From assembly GCF_001043975.1 (NCBI RefSeq), contig NZ_LABY01000225.1, forward strand, positions 1 to 35,138: a stretch of 35,138 nucleotides of DNA. The letters are read 5' to 3'. Below are positions 8,039-16,841 of the stretch, piece after piece. The DNA comes from Methylobacterium variabile (GTDB lineage Bacteria; Pseudomonadota; Alphaproteobacteria; Rhizobiales; Beijerinckiaceae). Positions within the stretch are counted from its first letter, which is position 1. Every line of letters begins with the position of its first letter. Under the pieces are notes generated by a model. It saw only the letters and a list, made by a program, of their open reading frames with translations, ran no database searches and had not been told where the DNA came from. A program made the translations under genes and the position numbers.

Positions 8039-8203
8039 CACGCCGCAATCGGGAAGCGAGTAGGCTCGAAGCACCTCGAGGCACGGAGCCCTCATCGGGC
8101 GCTTCCGCGATGACCTGGAGCGGGCGCGGCTCTCGACGTTCGAGGCAACGACGCCGCGCCGCCCCTTCGAGAGGCGTGGTGCAGCCGAAAGGATCTTCGC
8201 ACG

Positions 8204-9814
8204 ATGACTGACGACGACAACGACGGCAGTGAACTGGCTCGGCGGTCTCGAGAAAATCAGAAGCGGCTGACGGCAGAACTGAAGCATCGCTACGACTTCA
8301 TCGTCTGCGGCGCGGGTGCGTCGGGCTCCGTGGTGGCGCGCCGCCTCGCCGAGAACCCGGACGCGCAGGTGCTGCTGGTCGAGGCCGGCGGGAGCGACGA
8401 GGCCGAGACCGTGCTCGATCCGGCGTTGTGGCCGGCCAACCTCGGCAGCGAGCGGGACTGGGGGTTCCAGGCGCAGCCGAACCCGCACCTGAACGGCCGC
8501 GCGCTGTCGATGTCCATGGGAAAGGGGCTCGGCGGCGGATCCAGCATCAACGTGATGGTGTGGGCGCGCGGGCATCGGGCCGACTGGGACTTCTTCGCAT
8601 CGGAGACGGGGGATGCCGGCTGGGGCTACGACAACGTCCTCGACATCTACCGGCGGATCGAGAACTGGCGGGGCGCACCCGATGCCCGGTTCCGCGGAAG
8701 CGCAGGACCCGTCTGGGTGCAGCCCGCGTCGGATCCGAGCCCACTCACCCACGCCATGCTCGACGCCGCCCGGGAGCTCGGGATCCCCACCTTCGATCAC
8801 CCGAACGGGGAGATGATGGAGGGGGCCGGCGGGGCGGCGATCACCGACATGCTGGTCCGCGACGGCCGACGGCACTCGCTCTACCGGGCCTATGTCCACC
8901 CCTGGCTCGACCGCCCCAACCTGACGGTCCTGACCGGGACCACGGTGCGCCGGGTCCTGTTCGAGGGCCGGCGCGCGACCGGGGTCGAGATCCTTCGCGA
9001 GGACCACATCCTCACCGTGGGCGTGCGGGCCGAGGTCGTTCTGTGCCTCGGCGCGATCCAGACGCCGAAGGTGCTGATGCATTCAGGCATCGGGGACAGT
9101 GCGGACCTCGTCCGCCACGGACTCCCCGTGGTGCAGCACCTGCCGGGGGTCGGGCGGAACCTCCAGGACCATGTCTCCTTCGGGTGCCTCTGGGAGTACG
9201 TCGCGCCGGTCGCGCCCCGGAACAGCGGGAGCGAGGCGACGCTCTACTGGAAGAGCCGTCCCGCGCTCAATTCGCCCGACCTCCTCTTCTGCCAGGTCGA
9301 GTTTCCGGTCCCGAGCGAGCGGACGGCCGCGCGAGGCGTGCCAGCCCACGGCTGGACGATGTTCGCCGGTCTCGCGCAGCCGGCGAGCCGCGGCCGCCTG
9401 CGCCTGCGGAGCTCGGATCCGCTCGCGCCGCTCGCGATCGACGCCAACATGATGGCGGATCCCGCCGACATGAGAACGGCGACCGCCTGCGTCGAACTGT
9501 GTCGCAGCTTAGGCAACGTGGCCGCCTTCCGGCCGCTGGTCCGCGGCGAAGCACTGCCCGGGAATCTCAAGGGCGACGCGCTCGAGGATTTCATCCGCGA
9601 CGCGGCCGTCACCTACTGGCACCAGAGCTGCACCGCCAAGATGGGTCGGGACTCGATGTCCGTCGTGGACGGTTCGCTGAAGGTCTACGGGGTCGACGCT
9701 CTCCGCGTCGCGGACGCCTCGATCATGCCCCGGGTGACGACCGGAAACACCCAGGCGCCCTGCGCCATCATCGGGGAGCGTGCCGCCCAGATGATCCGTC
9801 AGGTGCATGGCTGA
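8204..9814 (+). CDS. GMC family FAD-dependent oxidoreductase (choline/alcohol dehydrogenase-like)
   Basis: A 536-residue flavoprotein. The dinucleotide-binding motif GAGASG is at 36-41 with Glu60 at the end of the second strand. The GMC signature around GLGGGSSINVMVWARGHRADW follows at about residue 105. Near the C-terminus, YWHQSCTAKMG places the catalytic histidine at His473, and TTGNTQAP gives the partner Asn515. These proteins oxidise alcohols such as choline, glucose or aromatic and polyethylene-glycol alcohols; the substrate here is unknown. There is a charged N-terminal extension of about 28 residues before the Rossmann fold and no signal peptide. The ATG at 8204 has AAAGGA about nine bases upstream. 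It is transcribed away from an Lrp-type regulator. Confidence 0.92.
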   Translation: MTDDDNDGSELARRSRENQKRLTAELKHRYDFIVCGAGASGSVVARRLAENPDAQVLLVEAGGSDEAETVLDPALWPANLGSERDWGFQAQPNPHLNGRALSMSMGKGLGGGSSINVMVWARGHRADWDFFASETGDAGWGYDNVLDIYRRIENWRGAPDARFRGSAGPVWVQPASDPSPLTHAMLDAARELGIPTFDHPNGEMMEGAGGAAITDMLVRDGRRHSLYRAYVHPWLDRPNLTVLTGTTVRRVLFEGRRATGVEILREDHILTVGVRAEVVLCLGAIQTPKVLMHSGIGDSADLVRHGLPVVQHLPGVGRNLQDHVSFGCLWEYVAPVAPRNSGSEATLYWKSRPALNSPDLLFCQVEFPVPSERTAARGVPAHGWTMFAGLAQPASRGRLRLRSSDPLAPLAIDANMMADPADMRTATACVELCRSLGNVAAFRPLVRGEALPGNLKGDALEDFIRDAAVTYWHQSCTAKMGRDSMSVVDGSLKVYGVDALRVADASIMPRVTTGNTQAPCAIIGERAAQMIRQVHG

Positions 9815-9959
9815 CCGCGCATCGCGAGCCGGGATGCGACGGTGCGCGGGGCGGAGCCGGATGCGTCCGAGGACCGGGACCCGGTACTGGCGTGGTCCCG
9901 ACGCCCGGCACCTCACTCGTCATGACCGTCGCCACCCGCTCCAAGCGCTTCCCGTCGTG

Positions 9960-9975
9960 CTAACAGCTCAGTTAG
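9960..9975. promoter_or_regulatory. Small inverted repeat upstream of the DMT exporter
   Basis: CTAAC at 9960-9964 and GTTAG at 9971-9975 form a perfect 5-bp dyad with a six-base centre, 64 bases before the exporter start. It could be an operator or promoter element. No regulator gene is adjacent. The rest of the 225-base gap from 9815 shows nothing I recognise. Confidence 0.25.
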
Positions 9976-10039
9976 GCCTATGGTGGGGGGCGGAGGCGAC
10001 GCGCGGCCGCCCCCGTGACGGCAGGGCGGTGTGACGGCG

Positions 10040-10951
10040 ATGAGGAGCACGGCGACGCGAGCGCGCGATGGCTCGACCCCGGCCGCGGTCGGCCTGACGA
10101 TCCTGGCCGGCCTGCTCTACGTCCTGGGCTACGCGCTCTCCAAGAGCCTGGTCGCGAATGACGGCCTCACCCCCCTGCAGGTGACCTTCCTGCGCTGCGC
10201 CGTCGTCCTCGTCGGCGGCCTGGGCGCGGCGGCATGGCCCGGGGGCCGGGTAACGTGGCGCCGCCTCGTGCGGCCCGAGAAGGCCTGGGAGCAGCGCGCC
10301 GCCGCGGCCGCGCTCGTCGTGTCGAACGCGCTCGCGGTGCTCGCCTACGCTCTGCTGCCGGTCACCGCCGCCTCGGCGCTCGGCTTCACCGCCCCGCTGA
10401 TGCTGACGCTGCTCGGCGGGCTGCTGCTGCGCGAGCGCGTCCCGCTCGGCCGCTGGCTCGGCACCCTGCTCGGCTTCGCCGGGATGCTGCTGATCGTGAG
10501 GCCGGGCGGAGAGGCGAGCATGCTCGGCATCGCGGCGGCCTTCGGAGGCGCCCTCACCTACGCGGTCTATCAGGTGATGATCCGCCGCCTGCGCGATGCG
10601 GCCACCACCCTCGACACGATCCTGCAGGTCGCCCTGGTCGGCGTCGTTCTGCTGGCCGCGCTGGTGGCCGCGGACTGGCGACCCGTCAGCGCCAGGGCCG
10701 CGGCGCTCGTCCTGCTGGTGACGGCCGTCCAGACGGCAGCCCTGGCCAGCATCGCGGCGGCGCTGCACCGGGGGGAGGCGTCGCGGCTCGCGCCGTGGCA
10801 GTTCTCAGGCCTGCTCTGGGCCATGGCCCTCGACGCGCTCCTGCTCCAGGTCGTCCCCACGCTCGGAGGCCTGGTCGGCGGGGGCTTCGTCATCGGCGGC
10901 GGCGTGCTGGCTCAGATCGCGGGCCGGCCGCGGACGGGCGGGGCCGCCTGA
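10040..10951 (+). CDS. DMT superfamily (EamA-type) permease
   Basis: A 303-residue inner-membrane protein with about ten hydrophobic segments arranged as two EamA halves. Family features include GLTILAGLLYVLGYALSK at the N-terminus and the PVTAASALGFTAPLMLTLLGGLLLRERVPLGRW segment (in two pieces, near residues 115-145) that ends the first half. Such proteins export metabolites, amino acids or drugs. The substrate is unknown. ATG 10040 is chosen, but GTG 10031 in the same frame adds only three residues, and neither has a strong ribosome-binding site. It converges with a YnfA-like gene 108 bases downstream. Confidence 0.88.
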   Translation: MRSTATRARDGSTPAAVGLTILAGLLYVLGYALSKSLVANDGLTPLQVTFLRCAVVLVGGLGAAAWPGGRVTWRRLVRPEKAWEQRAAAAALVVSNALAVLAYALLPVTAASALGFTAPLMLTLLGGLLLRERVPLGRWLGTLLGFAGMLLIVRPGGEASMLGIAAAFGGALTYAVYQVMIRRLRDAATTLDTILQVALVGVVLLAALVAADWRPVSARAAALVLLVTAVQTAALASIAAALHRGEASRLAPWQFSGLLWAMALDALLLQVVPTLGGLVGGGFVIGGGVLAQIAGRPRTGGAA

Positions 10952-11059
10952 TCGGGACGCCGCCGGCCAGTGGCCTTCGCGTTCCCGGCGGGGCCGGTCG
11001 GGTGCGGCCCGAGCGCCTGTTCCCCTCCGGCGGGAAGGACTTCGGAGCGAGGCGCCCGC

Positions 11060-11383
11060 TCACCCCCGCGGCGCCAGCACGATCACCGCCGCCCCGGCGA
11101 GGCAGAGGGCGGCGCCGGCCGCGTCGAAGCGGTCGGGCCGCTGCCCCTCCGCCGCCCACAGCCACAGGAGCGAGGCGGCGATGTAGATCCCGCCATAGGC
11201 CGCGAAGGCCCGGCCGGCGGCGTCGGACTCGGTCAGCGCCAGCAGGTAGGCGAAGGCGCCGAGAGCCGCGGCTCCCGGCACCAGCCACAGGGGCGAGGCG
11301 TTCAGCCGCCACCAGGCCCAGACCGAGAAGCACCCGGCGATCTCGGCGAGCGCGGCGGCGGCGTAGAGGAGGAAGGTGGGCAT
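11060..11383 (-). CDS. YnfA family (UPF0060) small membrane protein
   Basis: A 107-residue protein with four hydrophobic helices. Family landmarks are ALAEIAGCFSVWAWWRL in helix 1, GRAFAAYGGIYIAASLLWLW in the third helix, and RPDRFDAAGAALCLAGAAVI in the last. The family is small-multidrug-resistance-like in size and topology, and its physiological role is not settled. It starts 39 bases after the SDR gene stop on the same strand and could share its transcript. Confidence 0.9.
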   Translation of the reverse strand: MPTFLLYAAAALAEIAGCFSVWAWWRLNASPLWLVPGAAALGAFAYLLALTESDAAGRAFAAYGGIYIAASLLWLWAAEGQRPDRFDAAGAALCLAGAAVIVLAPRG

Positions 11384-11422
11384 CGCCCCGCTTCTCCCAT
11401 GCCCGCCCCCCTCGGGAAAGGG

Positions 11423-12421
11423 TCAGGCCCGCCGCTTCATCAGCGCCGCCGCCGCGAGGCCGACGCCCGCCATCACCGCCCCGGTGGTCAGGGGGTGGAG
11501 CTTCGCCCGCGTGTAGGTGCTGGTGTGGCGCACCATCCCGGGATGGTCGCCGCGCACGTGGCCGTCCTGGCCCGGCTGGTGGAGGGCGCCGTCCGGGTCC
11601 CGCGGCGGCTCGGAGCGCAGCTGCTGGCCCGCCATCACCGAGCCGAGGCGATCGAAGGTGCCCGGCGCGAGCTTCTTGAGCCCGGTCATCGCCCGGCCGC
11701 CGCCGCCGACGATGATCTCCCGCTGCGGGTAGACGGCGGCATGCAGGATGGCGTGGGCGACCTCGTCCGGGTGGTAGACCGGCGGCGGCAGCTTCGGCTC
11801 GCGGTCGAGGTAGTTGCGGGCGTGCTGCGGGAACGGCGTGTCGATCGCCGCCGGCTTGATCAGCGTGACCGAGACCGGGGCGCGGTCCAGCTCCAGCTCG
11901 GCCCTGAGCGCGTCGGTGAAGCCCCGGATGGCGTGCTTGCTCGCCGAGTACATGCCCTGGAGCGGGATCGCGAGGTCGGAGGCGATGCTGCCGAGGTTGA
12001 TGATCGCGCCGCCGCGCCGGCGCAGGTACGGCGCCGCCACGAGCGAGCCGTAGACCACGCCCCAGAAATTGGTCTGGAACAGCCGGTCGTGGTCCTCGTC
12101 GCTCACCTCCTCCAGTCGGCCGTAGATCGAGATGCCGGCGTCGTTGACCCAGGTGTCGAAGCCGCCGAAGCGCTGCACCGCCCTGTCGGCGATGGCCTGC
12201 ACGTCCTCCCGCCGGCCGACATCGGCGACGACGTGGGTCGCCTCGCCGCCCGCCGCCTCGATCTCCTCCTGGATCACCGCCAGCGCCTCGGCGTTGCGCG
12301 AGGCCAGCACGACCTTGGCGCCGGCCTGGGCCGCCATGCGGGCGGTGGCGAGGCCGATCCCGCTCGACCCGCCCGTGATGACGATCACCTGCTGGGCGAG
12401 AGGCTTGTGGGCGTGGCTCAT
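11423..12421 (-). CDS. SDR family oxidoreductase with C-terminal hydrophobic tail
   Basis: A 332-residue short-chain dehydrogenase, about 80 residues longer than a classical SDR. It has TGGSSGIG at 16-23, NDAG at 93-96, and the catalytic Ser145, Tyr158 and Lys162 (YSASKHA). Arg42 at the end of the second strand suggests NADP(H). The extra C-terminus, beyond about residue 240, ends in a hydrophobic stretch AVMAGVGLAAAALM, then KRRA, and could anchor the protein to the membrane. ATG 12421 follows GGAGG seven to eight bases upstream, and the longer upstream frame is not convincing. A perfect 7-bp dyad lies 37-59 bases upstream of the start. The substrate is unknown. Confidence 0.88.
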   Translation of the reverse strand: MSHAHKPLAQQVIVITGGSSGIGLATARMAAQAGAKVVLASRNAEALAVIQEEIEAAGGEATHVVADVGRREDVQAIADRAVQRFGGFDTWVNDAGISIYGRLEEVSDEDHDRLFQTNFWGVVYGSLVAAPYLRRRGGAIINLGSIASDLAIPLQGMYSASKHAIRGFTDALRAELELDRAPVSVTLIKPAAIDTPFPQHARNYLDREPKLPPPVYHPDEVAHAILHAAVYPQREIIVGGGGRAMTGLKKLAPGTFDRLGSVMAGQQLRSEPPRDPDGALHQPGQDGHVRGDHPGMVRHTSTYTRAKLHPLTTGAVMAGVGLAAAALMKRRA

Positions 12422-12457
12422 GGAGTCCTCCGTACAGGATGGGGGTATCCAGGCCAC

Positions 12458-12480
12458 AACGATGGGGGGCGTGCATCGTT
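12458..12480. promoter_or_regulatory. 7-bp inverted repeat upstream of the SDR gene
   Basis: AACGATG (12458-12464) and CATCGTT (12474-12480) are perfect reverse complements separated by nine bases. The dyad is 37-59 bases upstream of the SDR start, a position suited to an operator. The binding protein is not known. Confidence 0.4.
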
Positions 12481-12734
12481 CATTCGGCGCGTCGGCACGG
12501 GTGCAGGGACGTTCCATCCCGGTTCGCGTCCCTCCCCTTTCCCGGACGACCGGAGCGTCAGCGGAAGGAGATCCGGGAAAGGGCGCAGTGCTTATCTGGA
12601 TGATGAGCTCGGGTGGATCCATGTCGGACGGCGCCTTGGCCTCGATTGTCGTGCGATGTGCCGCACCACGATCGAGCCGCACCCGCCCATCCCATATCCA
12701 GAACCTCTCGCTCGAGCCCGAACAAGCTATTGGA

Positions 12735-12757
12735 CATGGGGCTAGCACACCCCCATG
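12735..12757. promoter_or_regulatory. 7-bp inverted repeat upstream of the branched-chain ABC operon
   Basis: CATGGGG (12735-12741) and CCCCATG (12751-12757) are perfect reverse complements with a nine-base spacer, ending 75 bases before the binding-protein start. The geometry equals that of the dyad at 12458-12480 but the sequence differs. It is a plausible operator or a 5' leader hairpin. Confidence 0.4.
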
Positions 12758-12832
12758 ATCCCGGCCGCGGCGAGGCCCCCGACGCCAAACTCCAGAGGGG
12801 CCCGTCCGCGCGTGAAGTCAGGGAGGAAGCCT

Positions 12833-14173
12833 ATGGCTGGGACGGGTCGTGCCGGTATGCTCACGCGGCGCGAGGCGCTGGTCGGCGCGGGTGCCGCAGG
12901 GGCGAGCCTGATGTTGCCAGGCGGCTCCGCCTGGGCGCAGGGCGCGGCCAAGCCCGCCGAGCTGAAGGTCGGCATCGCCACCTACCTGTCGGGCCCCGCG
13001 AGCGTCTTCGGCGTGCCGGGCCGCCAGACCGCCGAGATGCTGTTCGACGAGATCAACGCCGCCGGCGGCATCGCCGGGATCAAGGTGCGGCCGATCTTCG
13101 TCGACGAGGGCCCGGGCGTCGACCACGTGGTCGGTGAGTACCGCCGCCTGGTGCAGTCGGAGGGCGTGCACCTGATCTTCGCGGCGATCTCCTCGGCCGA
13201 CTGCATCGCCTGCGCGCCGCTCGCCGACGAATTGAAGCGCCCGACCCTGCTGTGGGATTGCGGCACCCAGCGCATCTTCGAGGACAACCGCTACAATTAC
13301 GCCTTCCGCACCCAGGCCAACGCCACGCCGGAGATCCTGGCGGCGCTCCTCTACCTCCTGAAGGCCAAGCCCGACTTCAAGTCGATCGCGGTGATCAACC
13401 AGGACTACGCCTGGGGCCGCGATTCCTGGGACATCTTCCGCACCGCGATGAACACCCTGAAGCCCGGGGTGAAGGTCTCGGCCGAGCTGTTCCCGCGCTT
13501 CGGCGCCACCGACTTCTCGACCGAGATCACCCGGGTGCTGGCCCTGCGGCCCGACGTGGTCCTGTCGACCTCCTGGGGCGGCGACCTCGACGCGCTGATC
13601 CGCCAGGCCTCGGACCGCAAGCTGTTCGAGCGCTCGACCTTCGTGATGCCGCTCGCCGAATCCTCGCTCCAGCGGGTCGGCAAGGCGCTGCCGGCCGGCC
13701 ACATCGTCGGCGCGCGGGGCGACCACTGGTTCCTGCACCCCTCGCCGGCCGATCCCGAGCGGCTGAAGCGCTTCAGCGACAATTACCGCGCCAAGTACAA
13801 TGCCTGGCCGATCTATCCGTGCTTCCACATGGCGCAAGCCGTCTCGGCGATGAAGGTCGGCATCGAGAAGGCGGTGGCGGCCAAGGGCGGCGGCTGGCCG
13901 ACCGATGCCGAGCTGGCAGCGGCCTTCAAGGGCCTCGAATTCCCCTCGCCCACCGCCAGCGTGCGCATCCGCGAGGACGGCCAGGGCCTCGAGAACCAGC
14001 TCATCGGCACGACGCTGCACACCGACAAGTACCCGTTCCCGGTGCTCACCGACATGATCGTCTTCCCGGCCGAGTCCGTGACGACGCCGGTCGGCCAGAA
14101 GAGCGCCGACTGGCTCAAGACGCTGACCCCCGAGATGGTGGCGAAGCTCCCGCAGGCGCAGGCCTTCAAGTAG
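12833..14173 (+). CDS. ABC transporter substrate-binding protein, branched-chain amino-acid type (LivJ/K-like), Tat-exported
   Basis: A 446-residue periplasmic binding protein of the Peripla_BP_6 type. MLTRREALVGAGAAGASLML is a twin-arginine signal peptide, with likely cleavage after SAWAQ. The mature protein starts with ELKVGIATYLSGPASVFG, and FDEINAAGGIAGIKV is the usual family motif. ATG 12833 has GGGAGGAAG at 12821-12829. It is the first gene of a five-gene transporter operon, with only four bases to the next gene. This family binds amino acids, amides, urea, aromatic acids and other small carboxylates, so the substrate cannot be assigned. Confidence 0.92.
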   Translation: MAGTGRAGMLTRREALVGAGAAGASLMLPGGSAWAQGAAKPAELKVGIATYLSGPASVFGVPGRQTAEMLFDEINAAGGIAGIKVRPIFVDEGPGVDHVVGEYRRLVQSEGVHLIFAAISSADCIACAPLADELKRPTLLWDCGTQRIFEDNRYNYAFRTQANATPEILAALLYLLKAKPDFKSIAVINQDYAWGRDSWDIFRTAMNTLKPGVKVSAELFPRFGATDFSTEITRVLALRPDVVLSTSWGGDLDALIRQASDRKLFERSTFVMPLAESSLQRVGKALPAGHIVGARGDHWFLHPSPADPERLKRFSDNYRAKYNAWPIYPCFHMAQAVSAMKVGIEKAVAAKGGGWPTDAELAAAFKGLEFPSPTASVRIREDGQGLENQLIGTTLHTDKYPFPVLTDMIVFPAESVTTPVGQKSADWLKTLTPEMVAKLPQAQAFK

Positions 14174-14177
14174 CGTC

Positions 14178-15110
14178 ATGGCCTGGTTGTCGGAGAACGG
14201 GATCCTCGTCGGGCTCGCCCTGCTCGACGGGTTGTCCTACGCCGCCGCCGTGTTCATGGTGGCGGTGGGCCTGAACCTGGTGTTCGGCGTGCTGCGGGTG
14301 CTCAACGTCGCCCATGGCAGCCTCTACGCCATCGGCGGCTACGCGGCCGCGTCGATCGGGCTGTTCGCGGCCTCCCTCGGCGCGCCGCCCTGGCTCGGCC
14401 TGCCGATCCTGCTCGCGGCGGCGGTCCTCGTCGGCGCCCTGCTCGGGCCGGTGATCGAGCGGCTCCTGCTGCGCCGGATGCAGGACCGGGAGCCGGTGCT
14501 GCAGCTCCTCGTCACCTTCGCGCTGTTCATGATCCTGGAGGACCTGCAGAAGCTGGTCTGGGGCGTGCAGCCGGTGGTGTTCGACGCGCCGCTGAAGTGG
14601 CTCGGCACCGTCGACGTGCCGTTCGGGACCGACGTCATCCCGTTCACCGCCTACCAGCTCTACGTGCTGCCGGGGGTGGCGCTCGCCACCCTCGCCATCC
14701 TCGCCTACGTGCTCCGCTACACGCTCACCGGCCGCATGGTCGTCGCCGTGACCGTCGACCGCGAGGCGGCGCGCGCCATGGGCATCGACGCCGCCAAGGT
14801 GACGATGCTCACCTTCACGGTCGGTGCGGCGCTGGCCGCCCTCGGTGGGGCGCTCGCGGCGCCCACCGTGTCGCTGGTGCCGGGTGTGGGCGCCTCGACC
14901 ATCGTGCTCTCCTTCGCGGTGGTGGCCACCGCCGGCCTCGGCCAGATCGAGGGAGCGGCGGTCGCGGCGCTCCTGATCGGCCTCGGCCGTTCCTTCGCGG
15001 TCTACGTGGCGCCCGAGTTCGAGGTGGTGGTGCCCTACGCCATCATGGTGGCGGTGCTGCTCTTCCGGCCGCAGGGGCTGTTCGGCGTGGCGGAGACCCG
15101 GCGGATATGA
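14178..15110 (+). CDS. Branched-chain-type ABC permease, LivH-like
   Basis: A 310-residue inner-membrane permease with about eight hydrophobic helices. The motif NLVFGVLRVLNVAHGSLYAIGGY near residues 30-52 is the LivH signature. AVTVDREAARAMGIDAAKV near residue 190 is the cytoplasmic loop that contacts the ATPases. It forms the membrane channel together with the LivM-like protein. It begins four bases after the binding-protein stop. Confidence 0.94.
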   Translation: MAWLSENGILVGLALLDGLSYAAAVFMVAVGLNLVFGVLRVLNVAHGSLYAIGGYAAASIGLFAASLGAPPWLGLPILLAAAVLVGALLGPVIERLLLRRMQDREPVLQLLVTFALFMILEDLQKLVWGVQPVVFDAPLKWLGTVDVPFGTDVIPFTAYQLYVLPGVALATLAILAYVLRYTLTGRMVVAVTVDREAARAMGIDAAKVTMLTFTVGAALAALGGALAAPTVSLVPGVGASTIVLSFAVVATAGLGQIEGAAVAALLIGLGRSFAVYVAPEFEVVVPYAIMVAVLLFRPQGLFGVAETRRI

Positions 15111-15141
15111 CCTGCGCTCTCACCCAAGGAGGCGTGGCCCG

Positions 15142-16074
15142 ATGACCCGCCGTTCCGAAACCCTCCTCGCCCTCGCCGGCGCCGTGCTGGTTCTAGGGCT
15201 CGCCTACGCGGTGCCGTGGCTGCGCTTCGTCCTCACCATCGCGCTCGCCAAGGGGCTGGCGGTGCTCGGCATCCTGCTGCTGCTGCGGGCCGGCCAGGTC
15301 AGCTTCGGCCACGCGCTCTACCTGGCGCTCGCCGCCTACACGGTGGCGTTCGGGGCGGTCGTGGTGCCGGAGGCCCTGCTGCTCCTGCCCGCCGCGGCTT
15401 TCCTCGCGGGCGTGGTCGGCCTGCTGATCGGCCTGTTCGTGGTGCGCTACCGCGAGATCTTCTTCGGCATGCTGAATCTCGCGCTCAGCATGGTGTTCTA
15501 CTCGGTGCTGGAGAAGTTCTACTCCCTCACCCACGGCGCCGACGGCATCCGGCTCCCGCCCGTGACCTTCCTCGGCCGGCCGCTCGCCGGCGAGGCGGGC
15601 GAGTGGACGGTGCTGGGCATGGCGCTCGTGCTGGCGCTCGCCTGCGGTGCGCTGGTGCGGGTGGCCCTGGCTTCCCCTCTCGGGGAGGCGCTGGCCGGCA
15701 TCAAGACCCGCGAGACCCGGCTCGACTTCATGGGCGTGTCGCCGAAGCGCGTGCTGCTCGCGGCCTACGTGGCGTCCGCCGTGATGGCGGGCTTTGCCGG
15801 CGCGATCATCGCGCTCACCACCCGTCACGTGACGCCGGCGCTCAGTTACTGGACCACGTCCGGAGAGCTCGTCTTCATCGCGATCCTCGGCGGGGCCGGC
15901 AGCGTGATCGGGCCGTTCCTGGGGGCCGCGGCCTACGAGCTGACCCGGGTCTACGCGGCGGCCACCTTCGCCAATGCCTGGCAGATGGTGCTCGGCCTCG
16001 TGCTCCTCGGCGTCATCGTGTTCGCGCCGGGCGGCATCTGGGGGATGATCGCGAGCCGCAGGAGGGCCGCATGA
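15142..16074 (+). CDS. Branched-chain-type ABC permease, LivM-like
   Basis: A 310-residue permease. LLRAGQVSFGHALYLALAAYT near residue 48 is the LivM signature (GQxSFGHA). GIKTRETRLDFMGVSPKRVLL near residue 192 is the ATPase-coupling loop. VRYREIFFGMLNLALSMVFY is the segment that usually reads YFAMLTLA in relatives. AAGGAGG at 15126-15132 lies nine bases before ATG 15142. The stop overlaps the next ATG (ATGA at 16071-16074), so the ATPase is translationally coupled. Confidence 0.94.
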   Translation: MTRRSETLLALAGAVLVLGLAYAVPWLRFVLTIALAKGLAVLGILLLLRAGQVSFGHALYLALAAYTVAFGAVVVPEALLLLPAAAFLAGVVGLLIGLFVVRYREIFFGMLNLALSMVFYSVLEKFYSLTHGADGIRLPPVTFLGRPLAGEAGEWTVLGMALVLALACGALVRVALASPLGEALAGIKTRETRLDFMGVSPKRVLLAAYVASAVMAGFAGAIIALTTRHVTPALSYWTTSGELVFIAILGGAGSVIGPFLGAAAYELTRVYAAATFANAWQMVLGLVLLGVIVFAPGGIWGMIASRRRAA

Positions 16075-16841
16075 CCGCGCTCCTCTCGGCCAGGGGCCTG
16101 CGCCTCGCCTTCGGCGGCCTCAAGGCCGCCGACGGGATCGACCTCGACGTGGAGGCCGGCGAGTTCCTGGCGATCATCGGCCCGAACGGCGCCGGCAAGA
16201 CCACCTTCATCAACATGACGACCGGCTACCTGAAGCCGCAAGGCGGCTCGATCGCCTTCGAGGGCCGGCCGATCCTCGGCCTGTCGCCGCGGCGCATCGT
16301 CGGTCTTGGCGTCGCGCGCAGCTTCCAGCTGCCGCAGCTCTTCACCGAGCACACGGTGCTGCAGAACGTGGCGCTGGCCGTGGCGGCCCGCGAGGGCGTG
16401 TGGTCGGTGCTGAGCCCCTTGCTGCGCCCGCGCTTCCGCGACGAGGCGGCGGAGCTGATTTCGCGCTTCGGCCTCTCCCGCATCGCCGAGGTGCGGGCCG
16501 ATGCCCTCAACGAGGGCGCCCGCAAGCTCGTCGACATCGCGATGGCGGTGGCGCTCCGCCCTCGCCTGCTCCTGATGGACGAGCCGACGAGCGGCGTCGC
16601 GGCGGCCGAGAAGATGGCGATCGTCGAGACCCTGGTGCGGGTCCTGCGCGAGGCGCGCGTGACGGCGGTGTTCGTGGAGCACGACATGGAGGTGGTCGGG
16701 CGCTTCGCCGACCGGGTCGCGGTGTGGGGCCAGGGGCGCATCGCGGCGCTCGGGCCTCCCTCCCAGATCCTCAACGACCCCGAGGTGCAGCGCACGGTGA
16801 TCGGCATCGCACCCGTGGGAGGCGCCCATGCTGCGGCTTGA
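16071..16841 (+). CDS. Branched-chain-type ABC ATPase, LivG-like
   Basis: A 256-residue ATPase. Walker A is GPNGAGKTT, the Q-loop region is ARSFQLPQLF, Walker B is LLLMDEPTSGV and the switch histidine is in FVEHDMEVV. The ABC signature is not the usual LSGGQ or LPYGxQR but LNEGARKLVDIAMA; I recall LivG-like proteins with a related EGxRKLxDIAMA form, so this may mark a subfamily rather than a defect. It pairs with the LivF-like ATPase, whose start overlaps its end by 14 bases. Confidence 0.93.
   Translation: MTALLSARGLRLAFGGLKAADGIDLDVEAGEFLAIIGPNGAGKTTFINMTTGYLKPQGGSIAFEGRPILGLSPRRIVGLGVARSFQLPQLFTEHTVLQNVALAVAAREGVWSVLSPLLRPRFRDEAAELISRFGLSRIAEVRADALNEGARKLVDIAMAVALRPRLLLMDEPTSGVAAAEKMAIVETLVRVLREARVTAVFVEHDMEVVGRFADRVAVWGQGRIAALGPPSQILNDPEVQRTVIGIAPVGGAHAAA

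Larger units (their letters stand above)
12422..12832. other. Divergent promoter region, no gene
   Basis: These 411 bases separate the divergent SDR gene and the liv-type operon. They hold two perfect dyads, one near each start (listed separately). The middle, including 12590-12730, has no credible open frame. I cannot place -35/-10 pairs with confidence. Confidence 0.5.

Noticed and set aside
12818..14179. 453-codon minus-strand frame over the binding-protein gene
   Set aside because: Antisense shadow of a recognised gene with no family features of its own.
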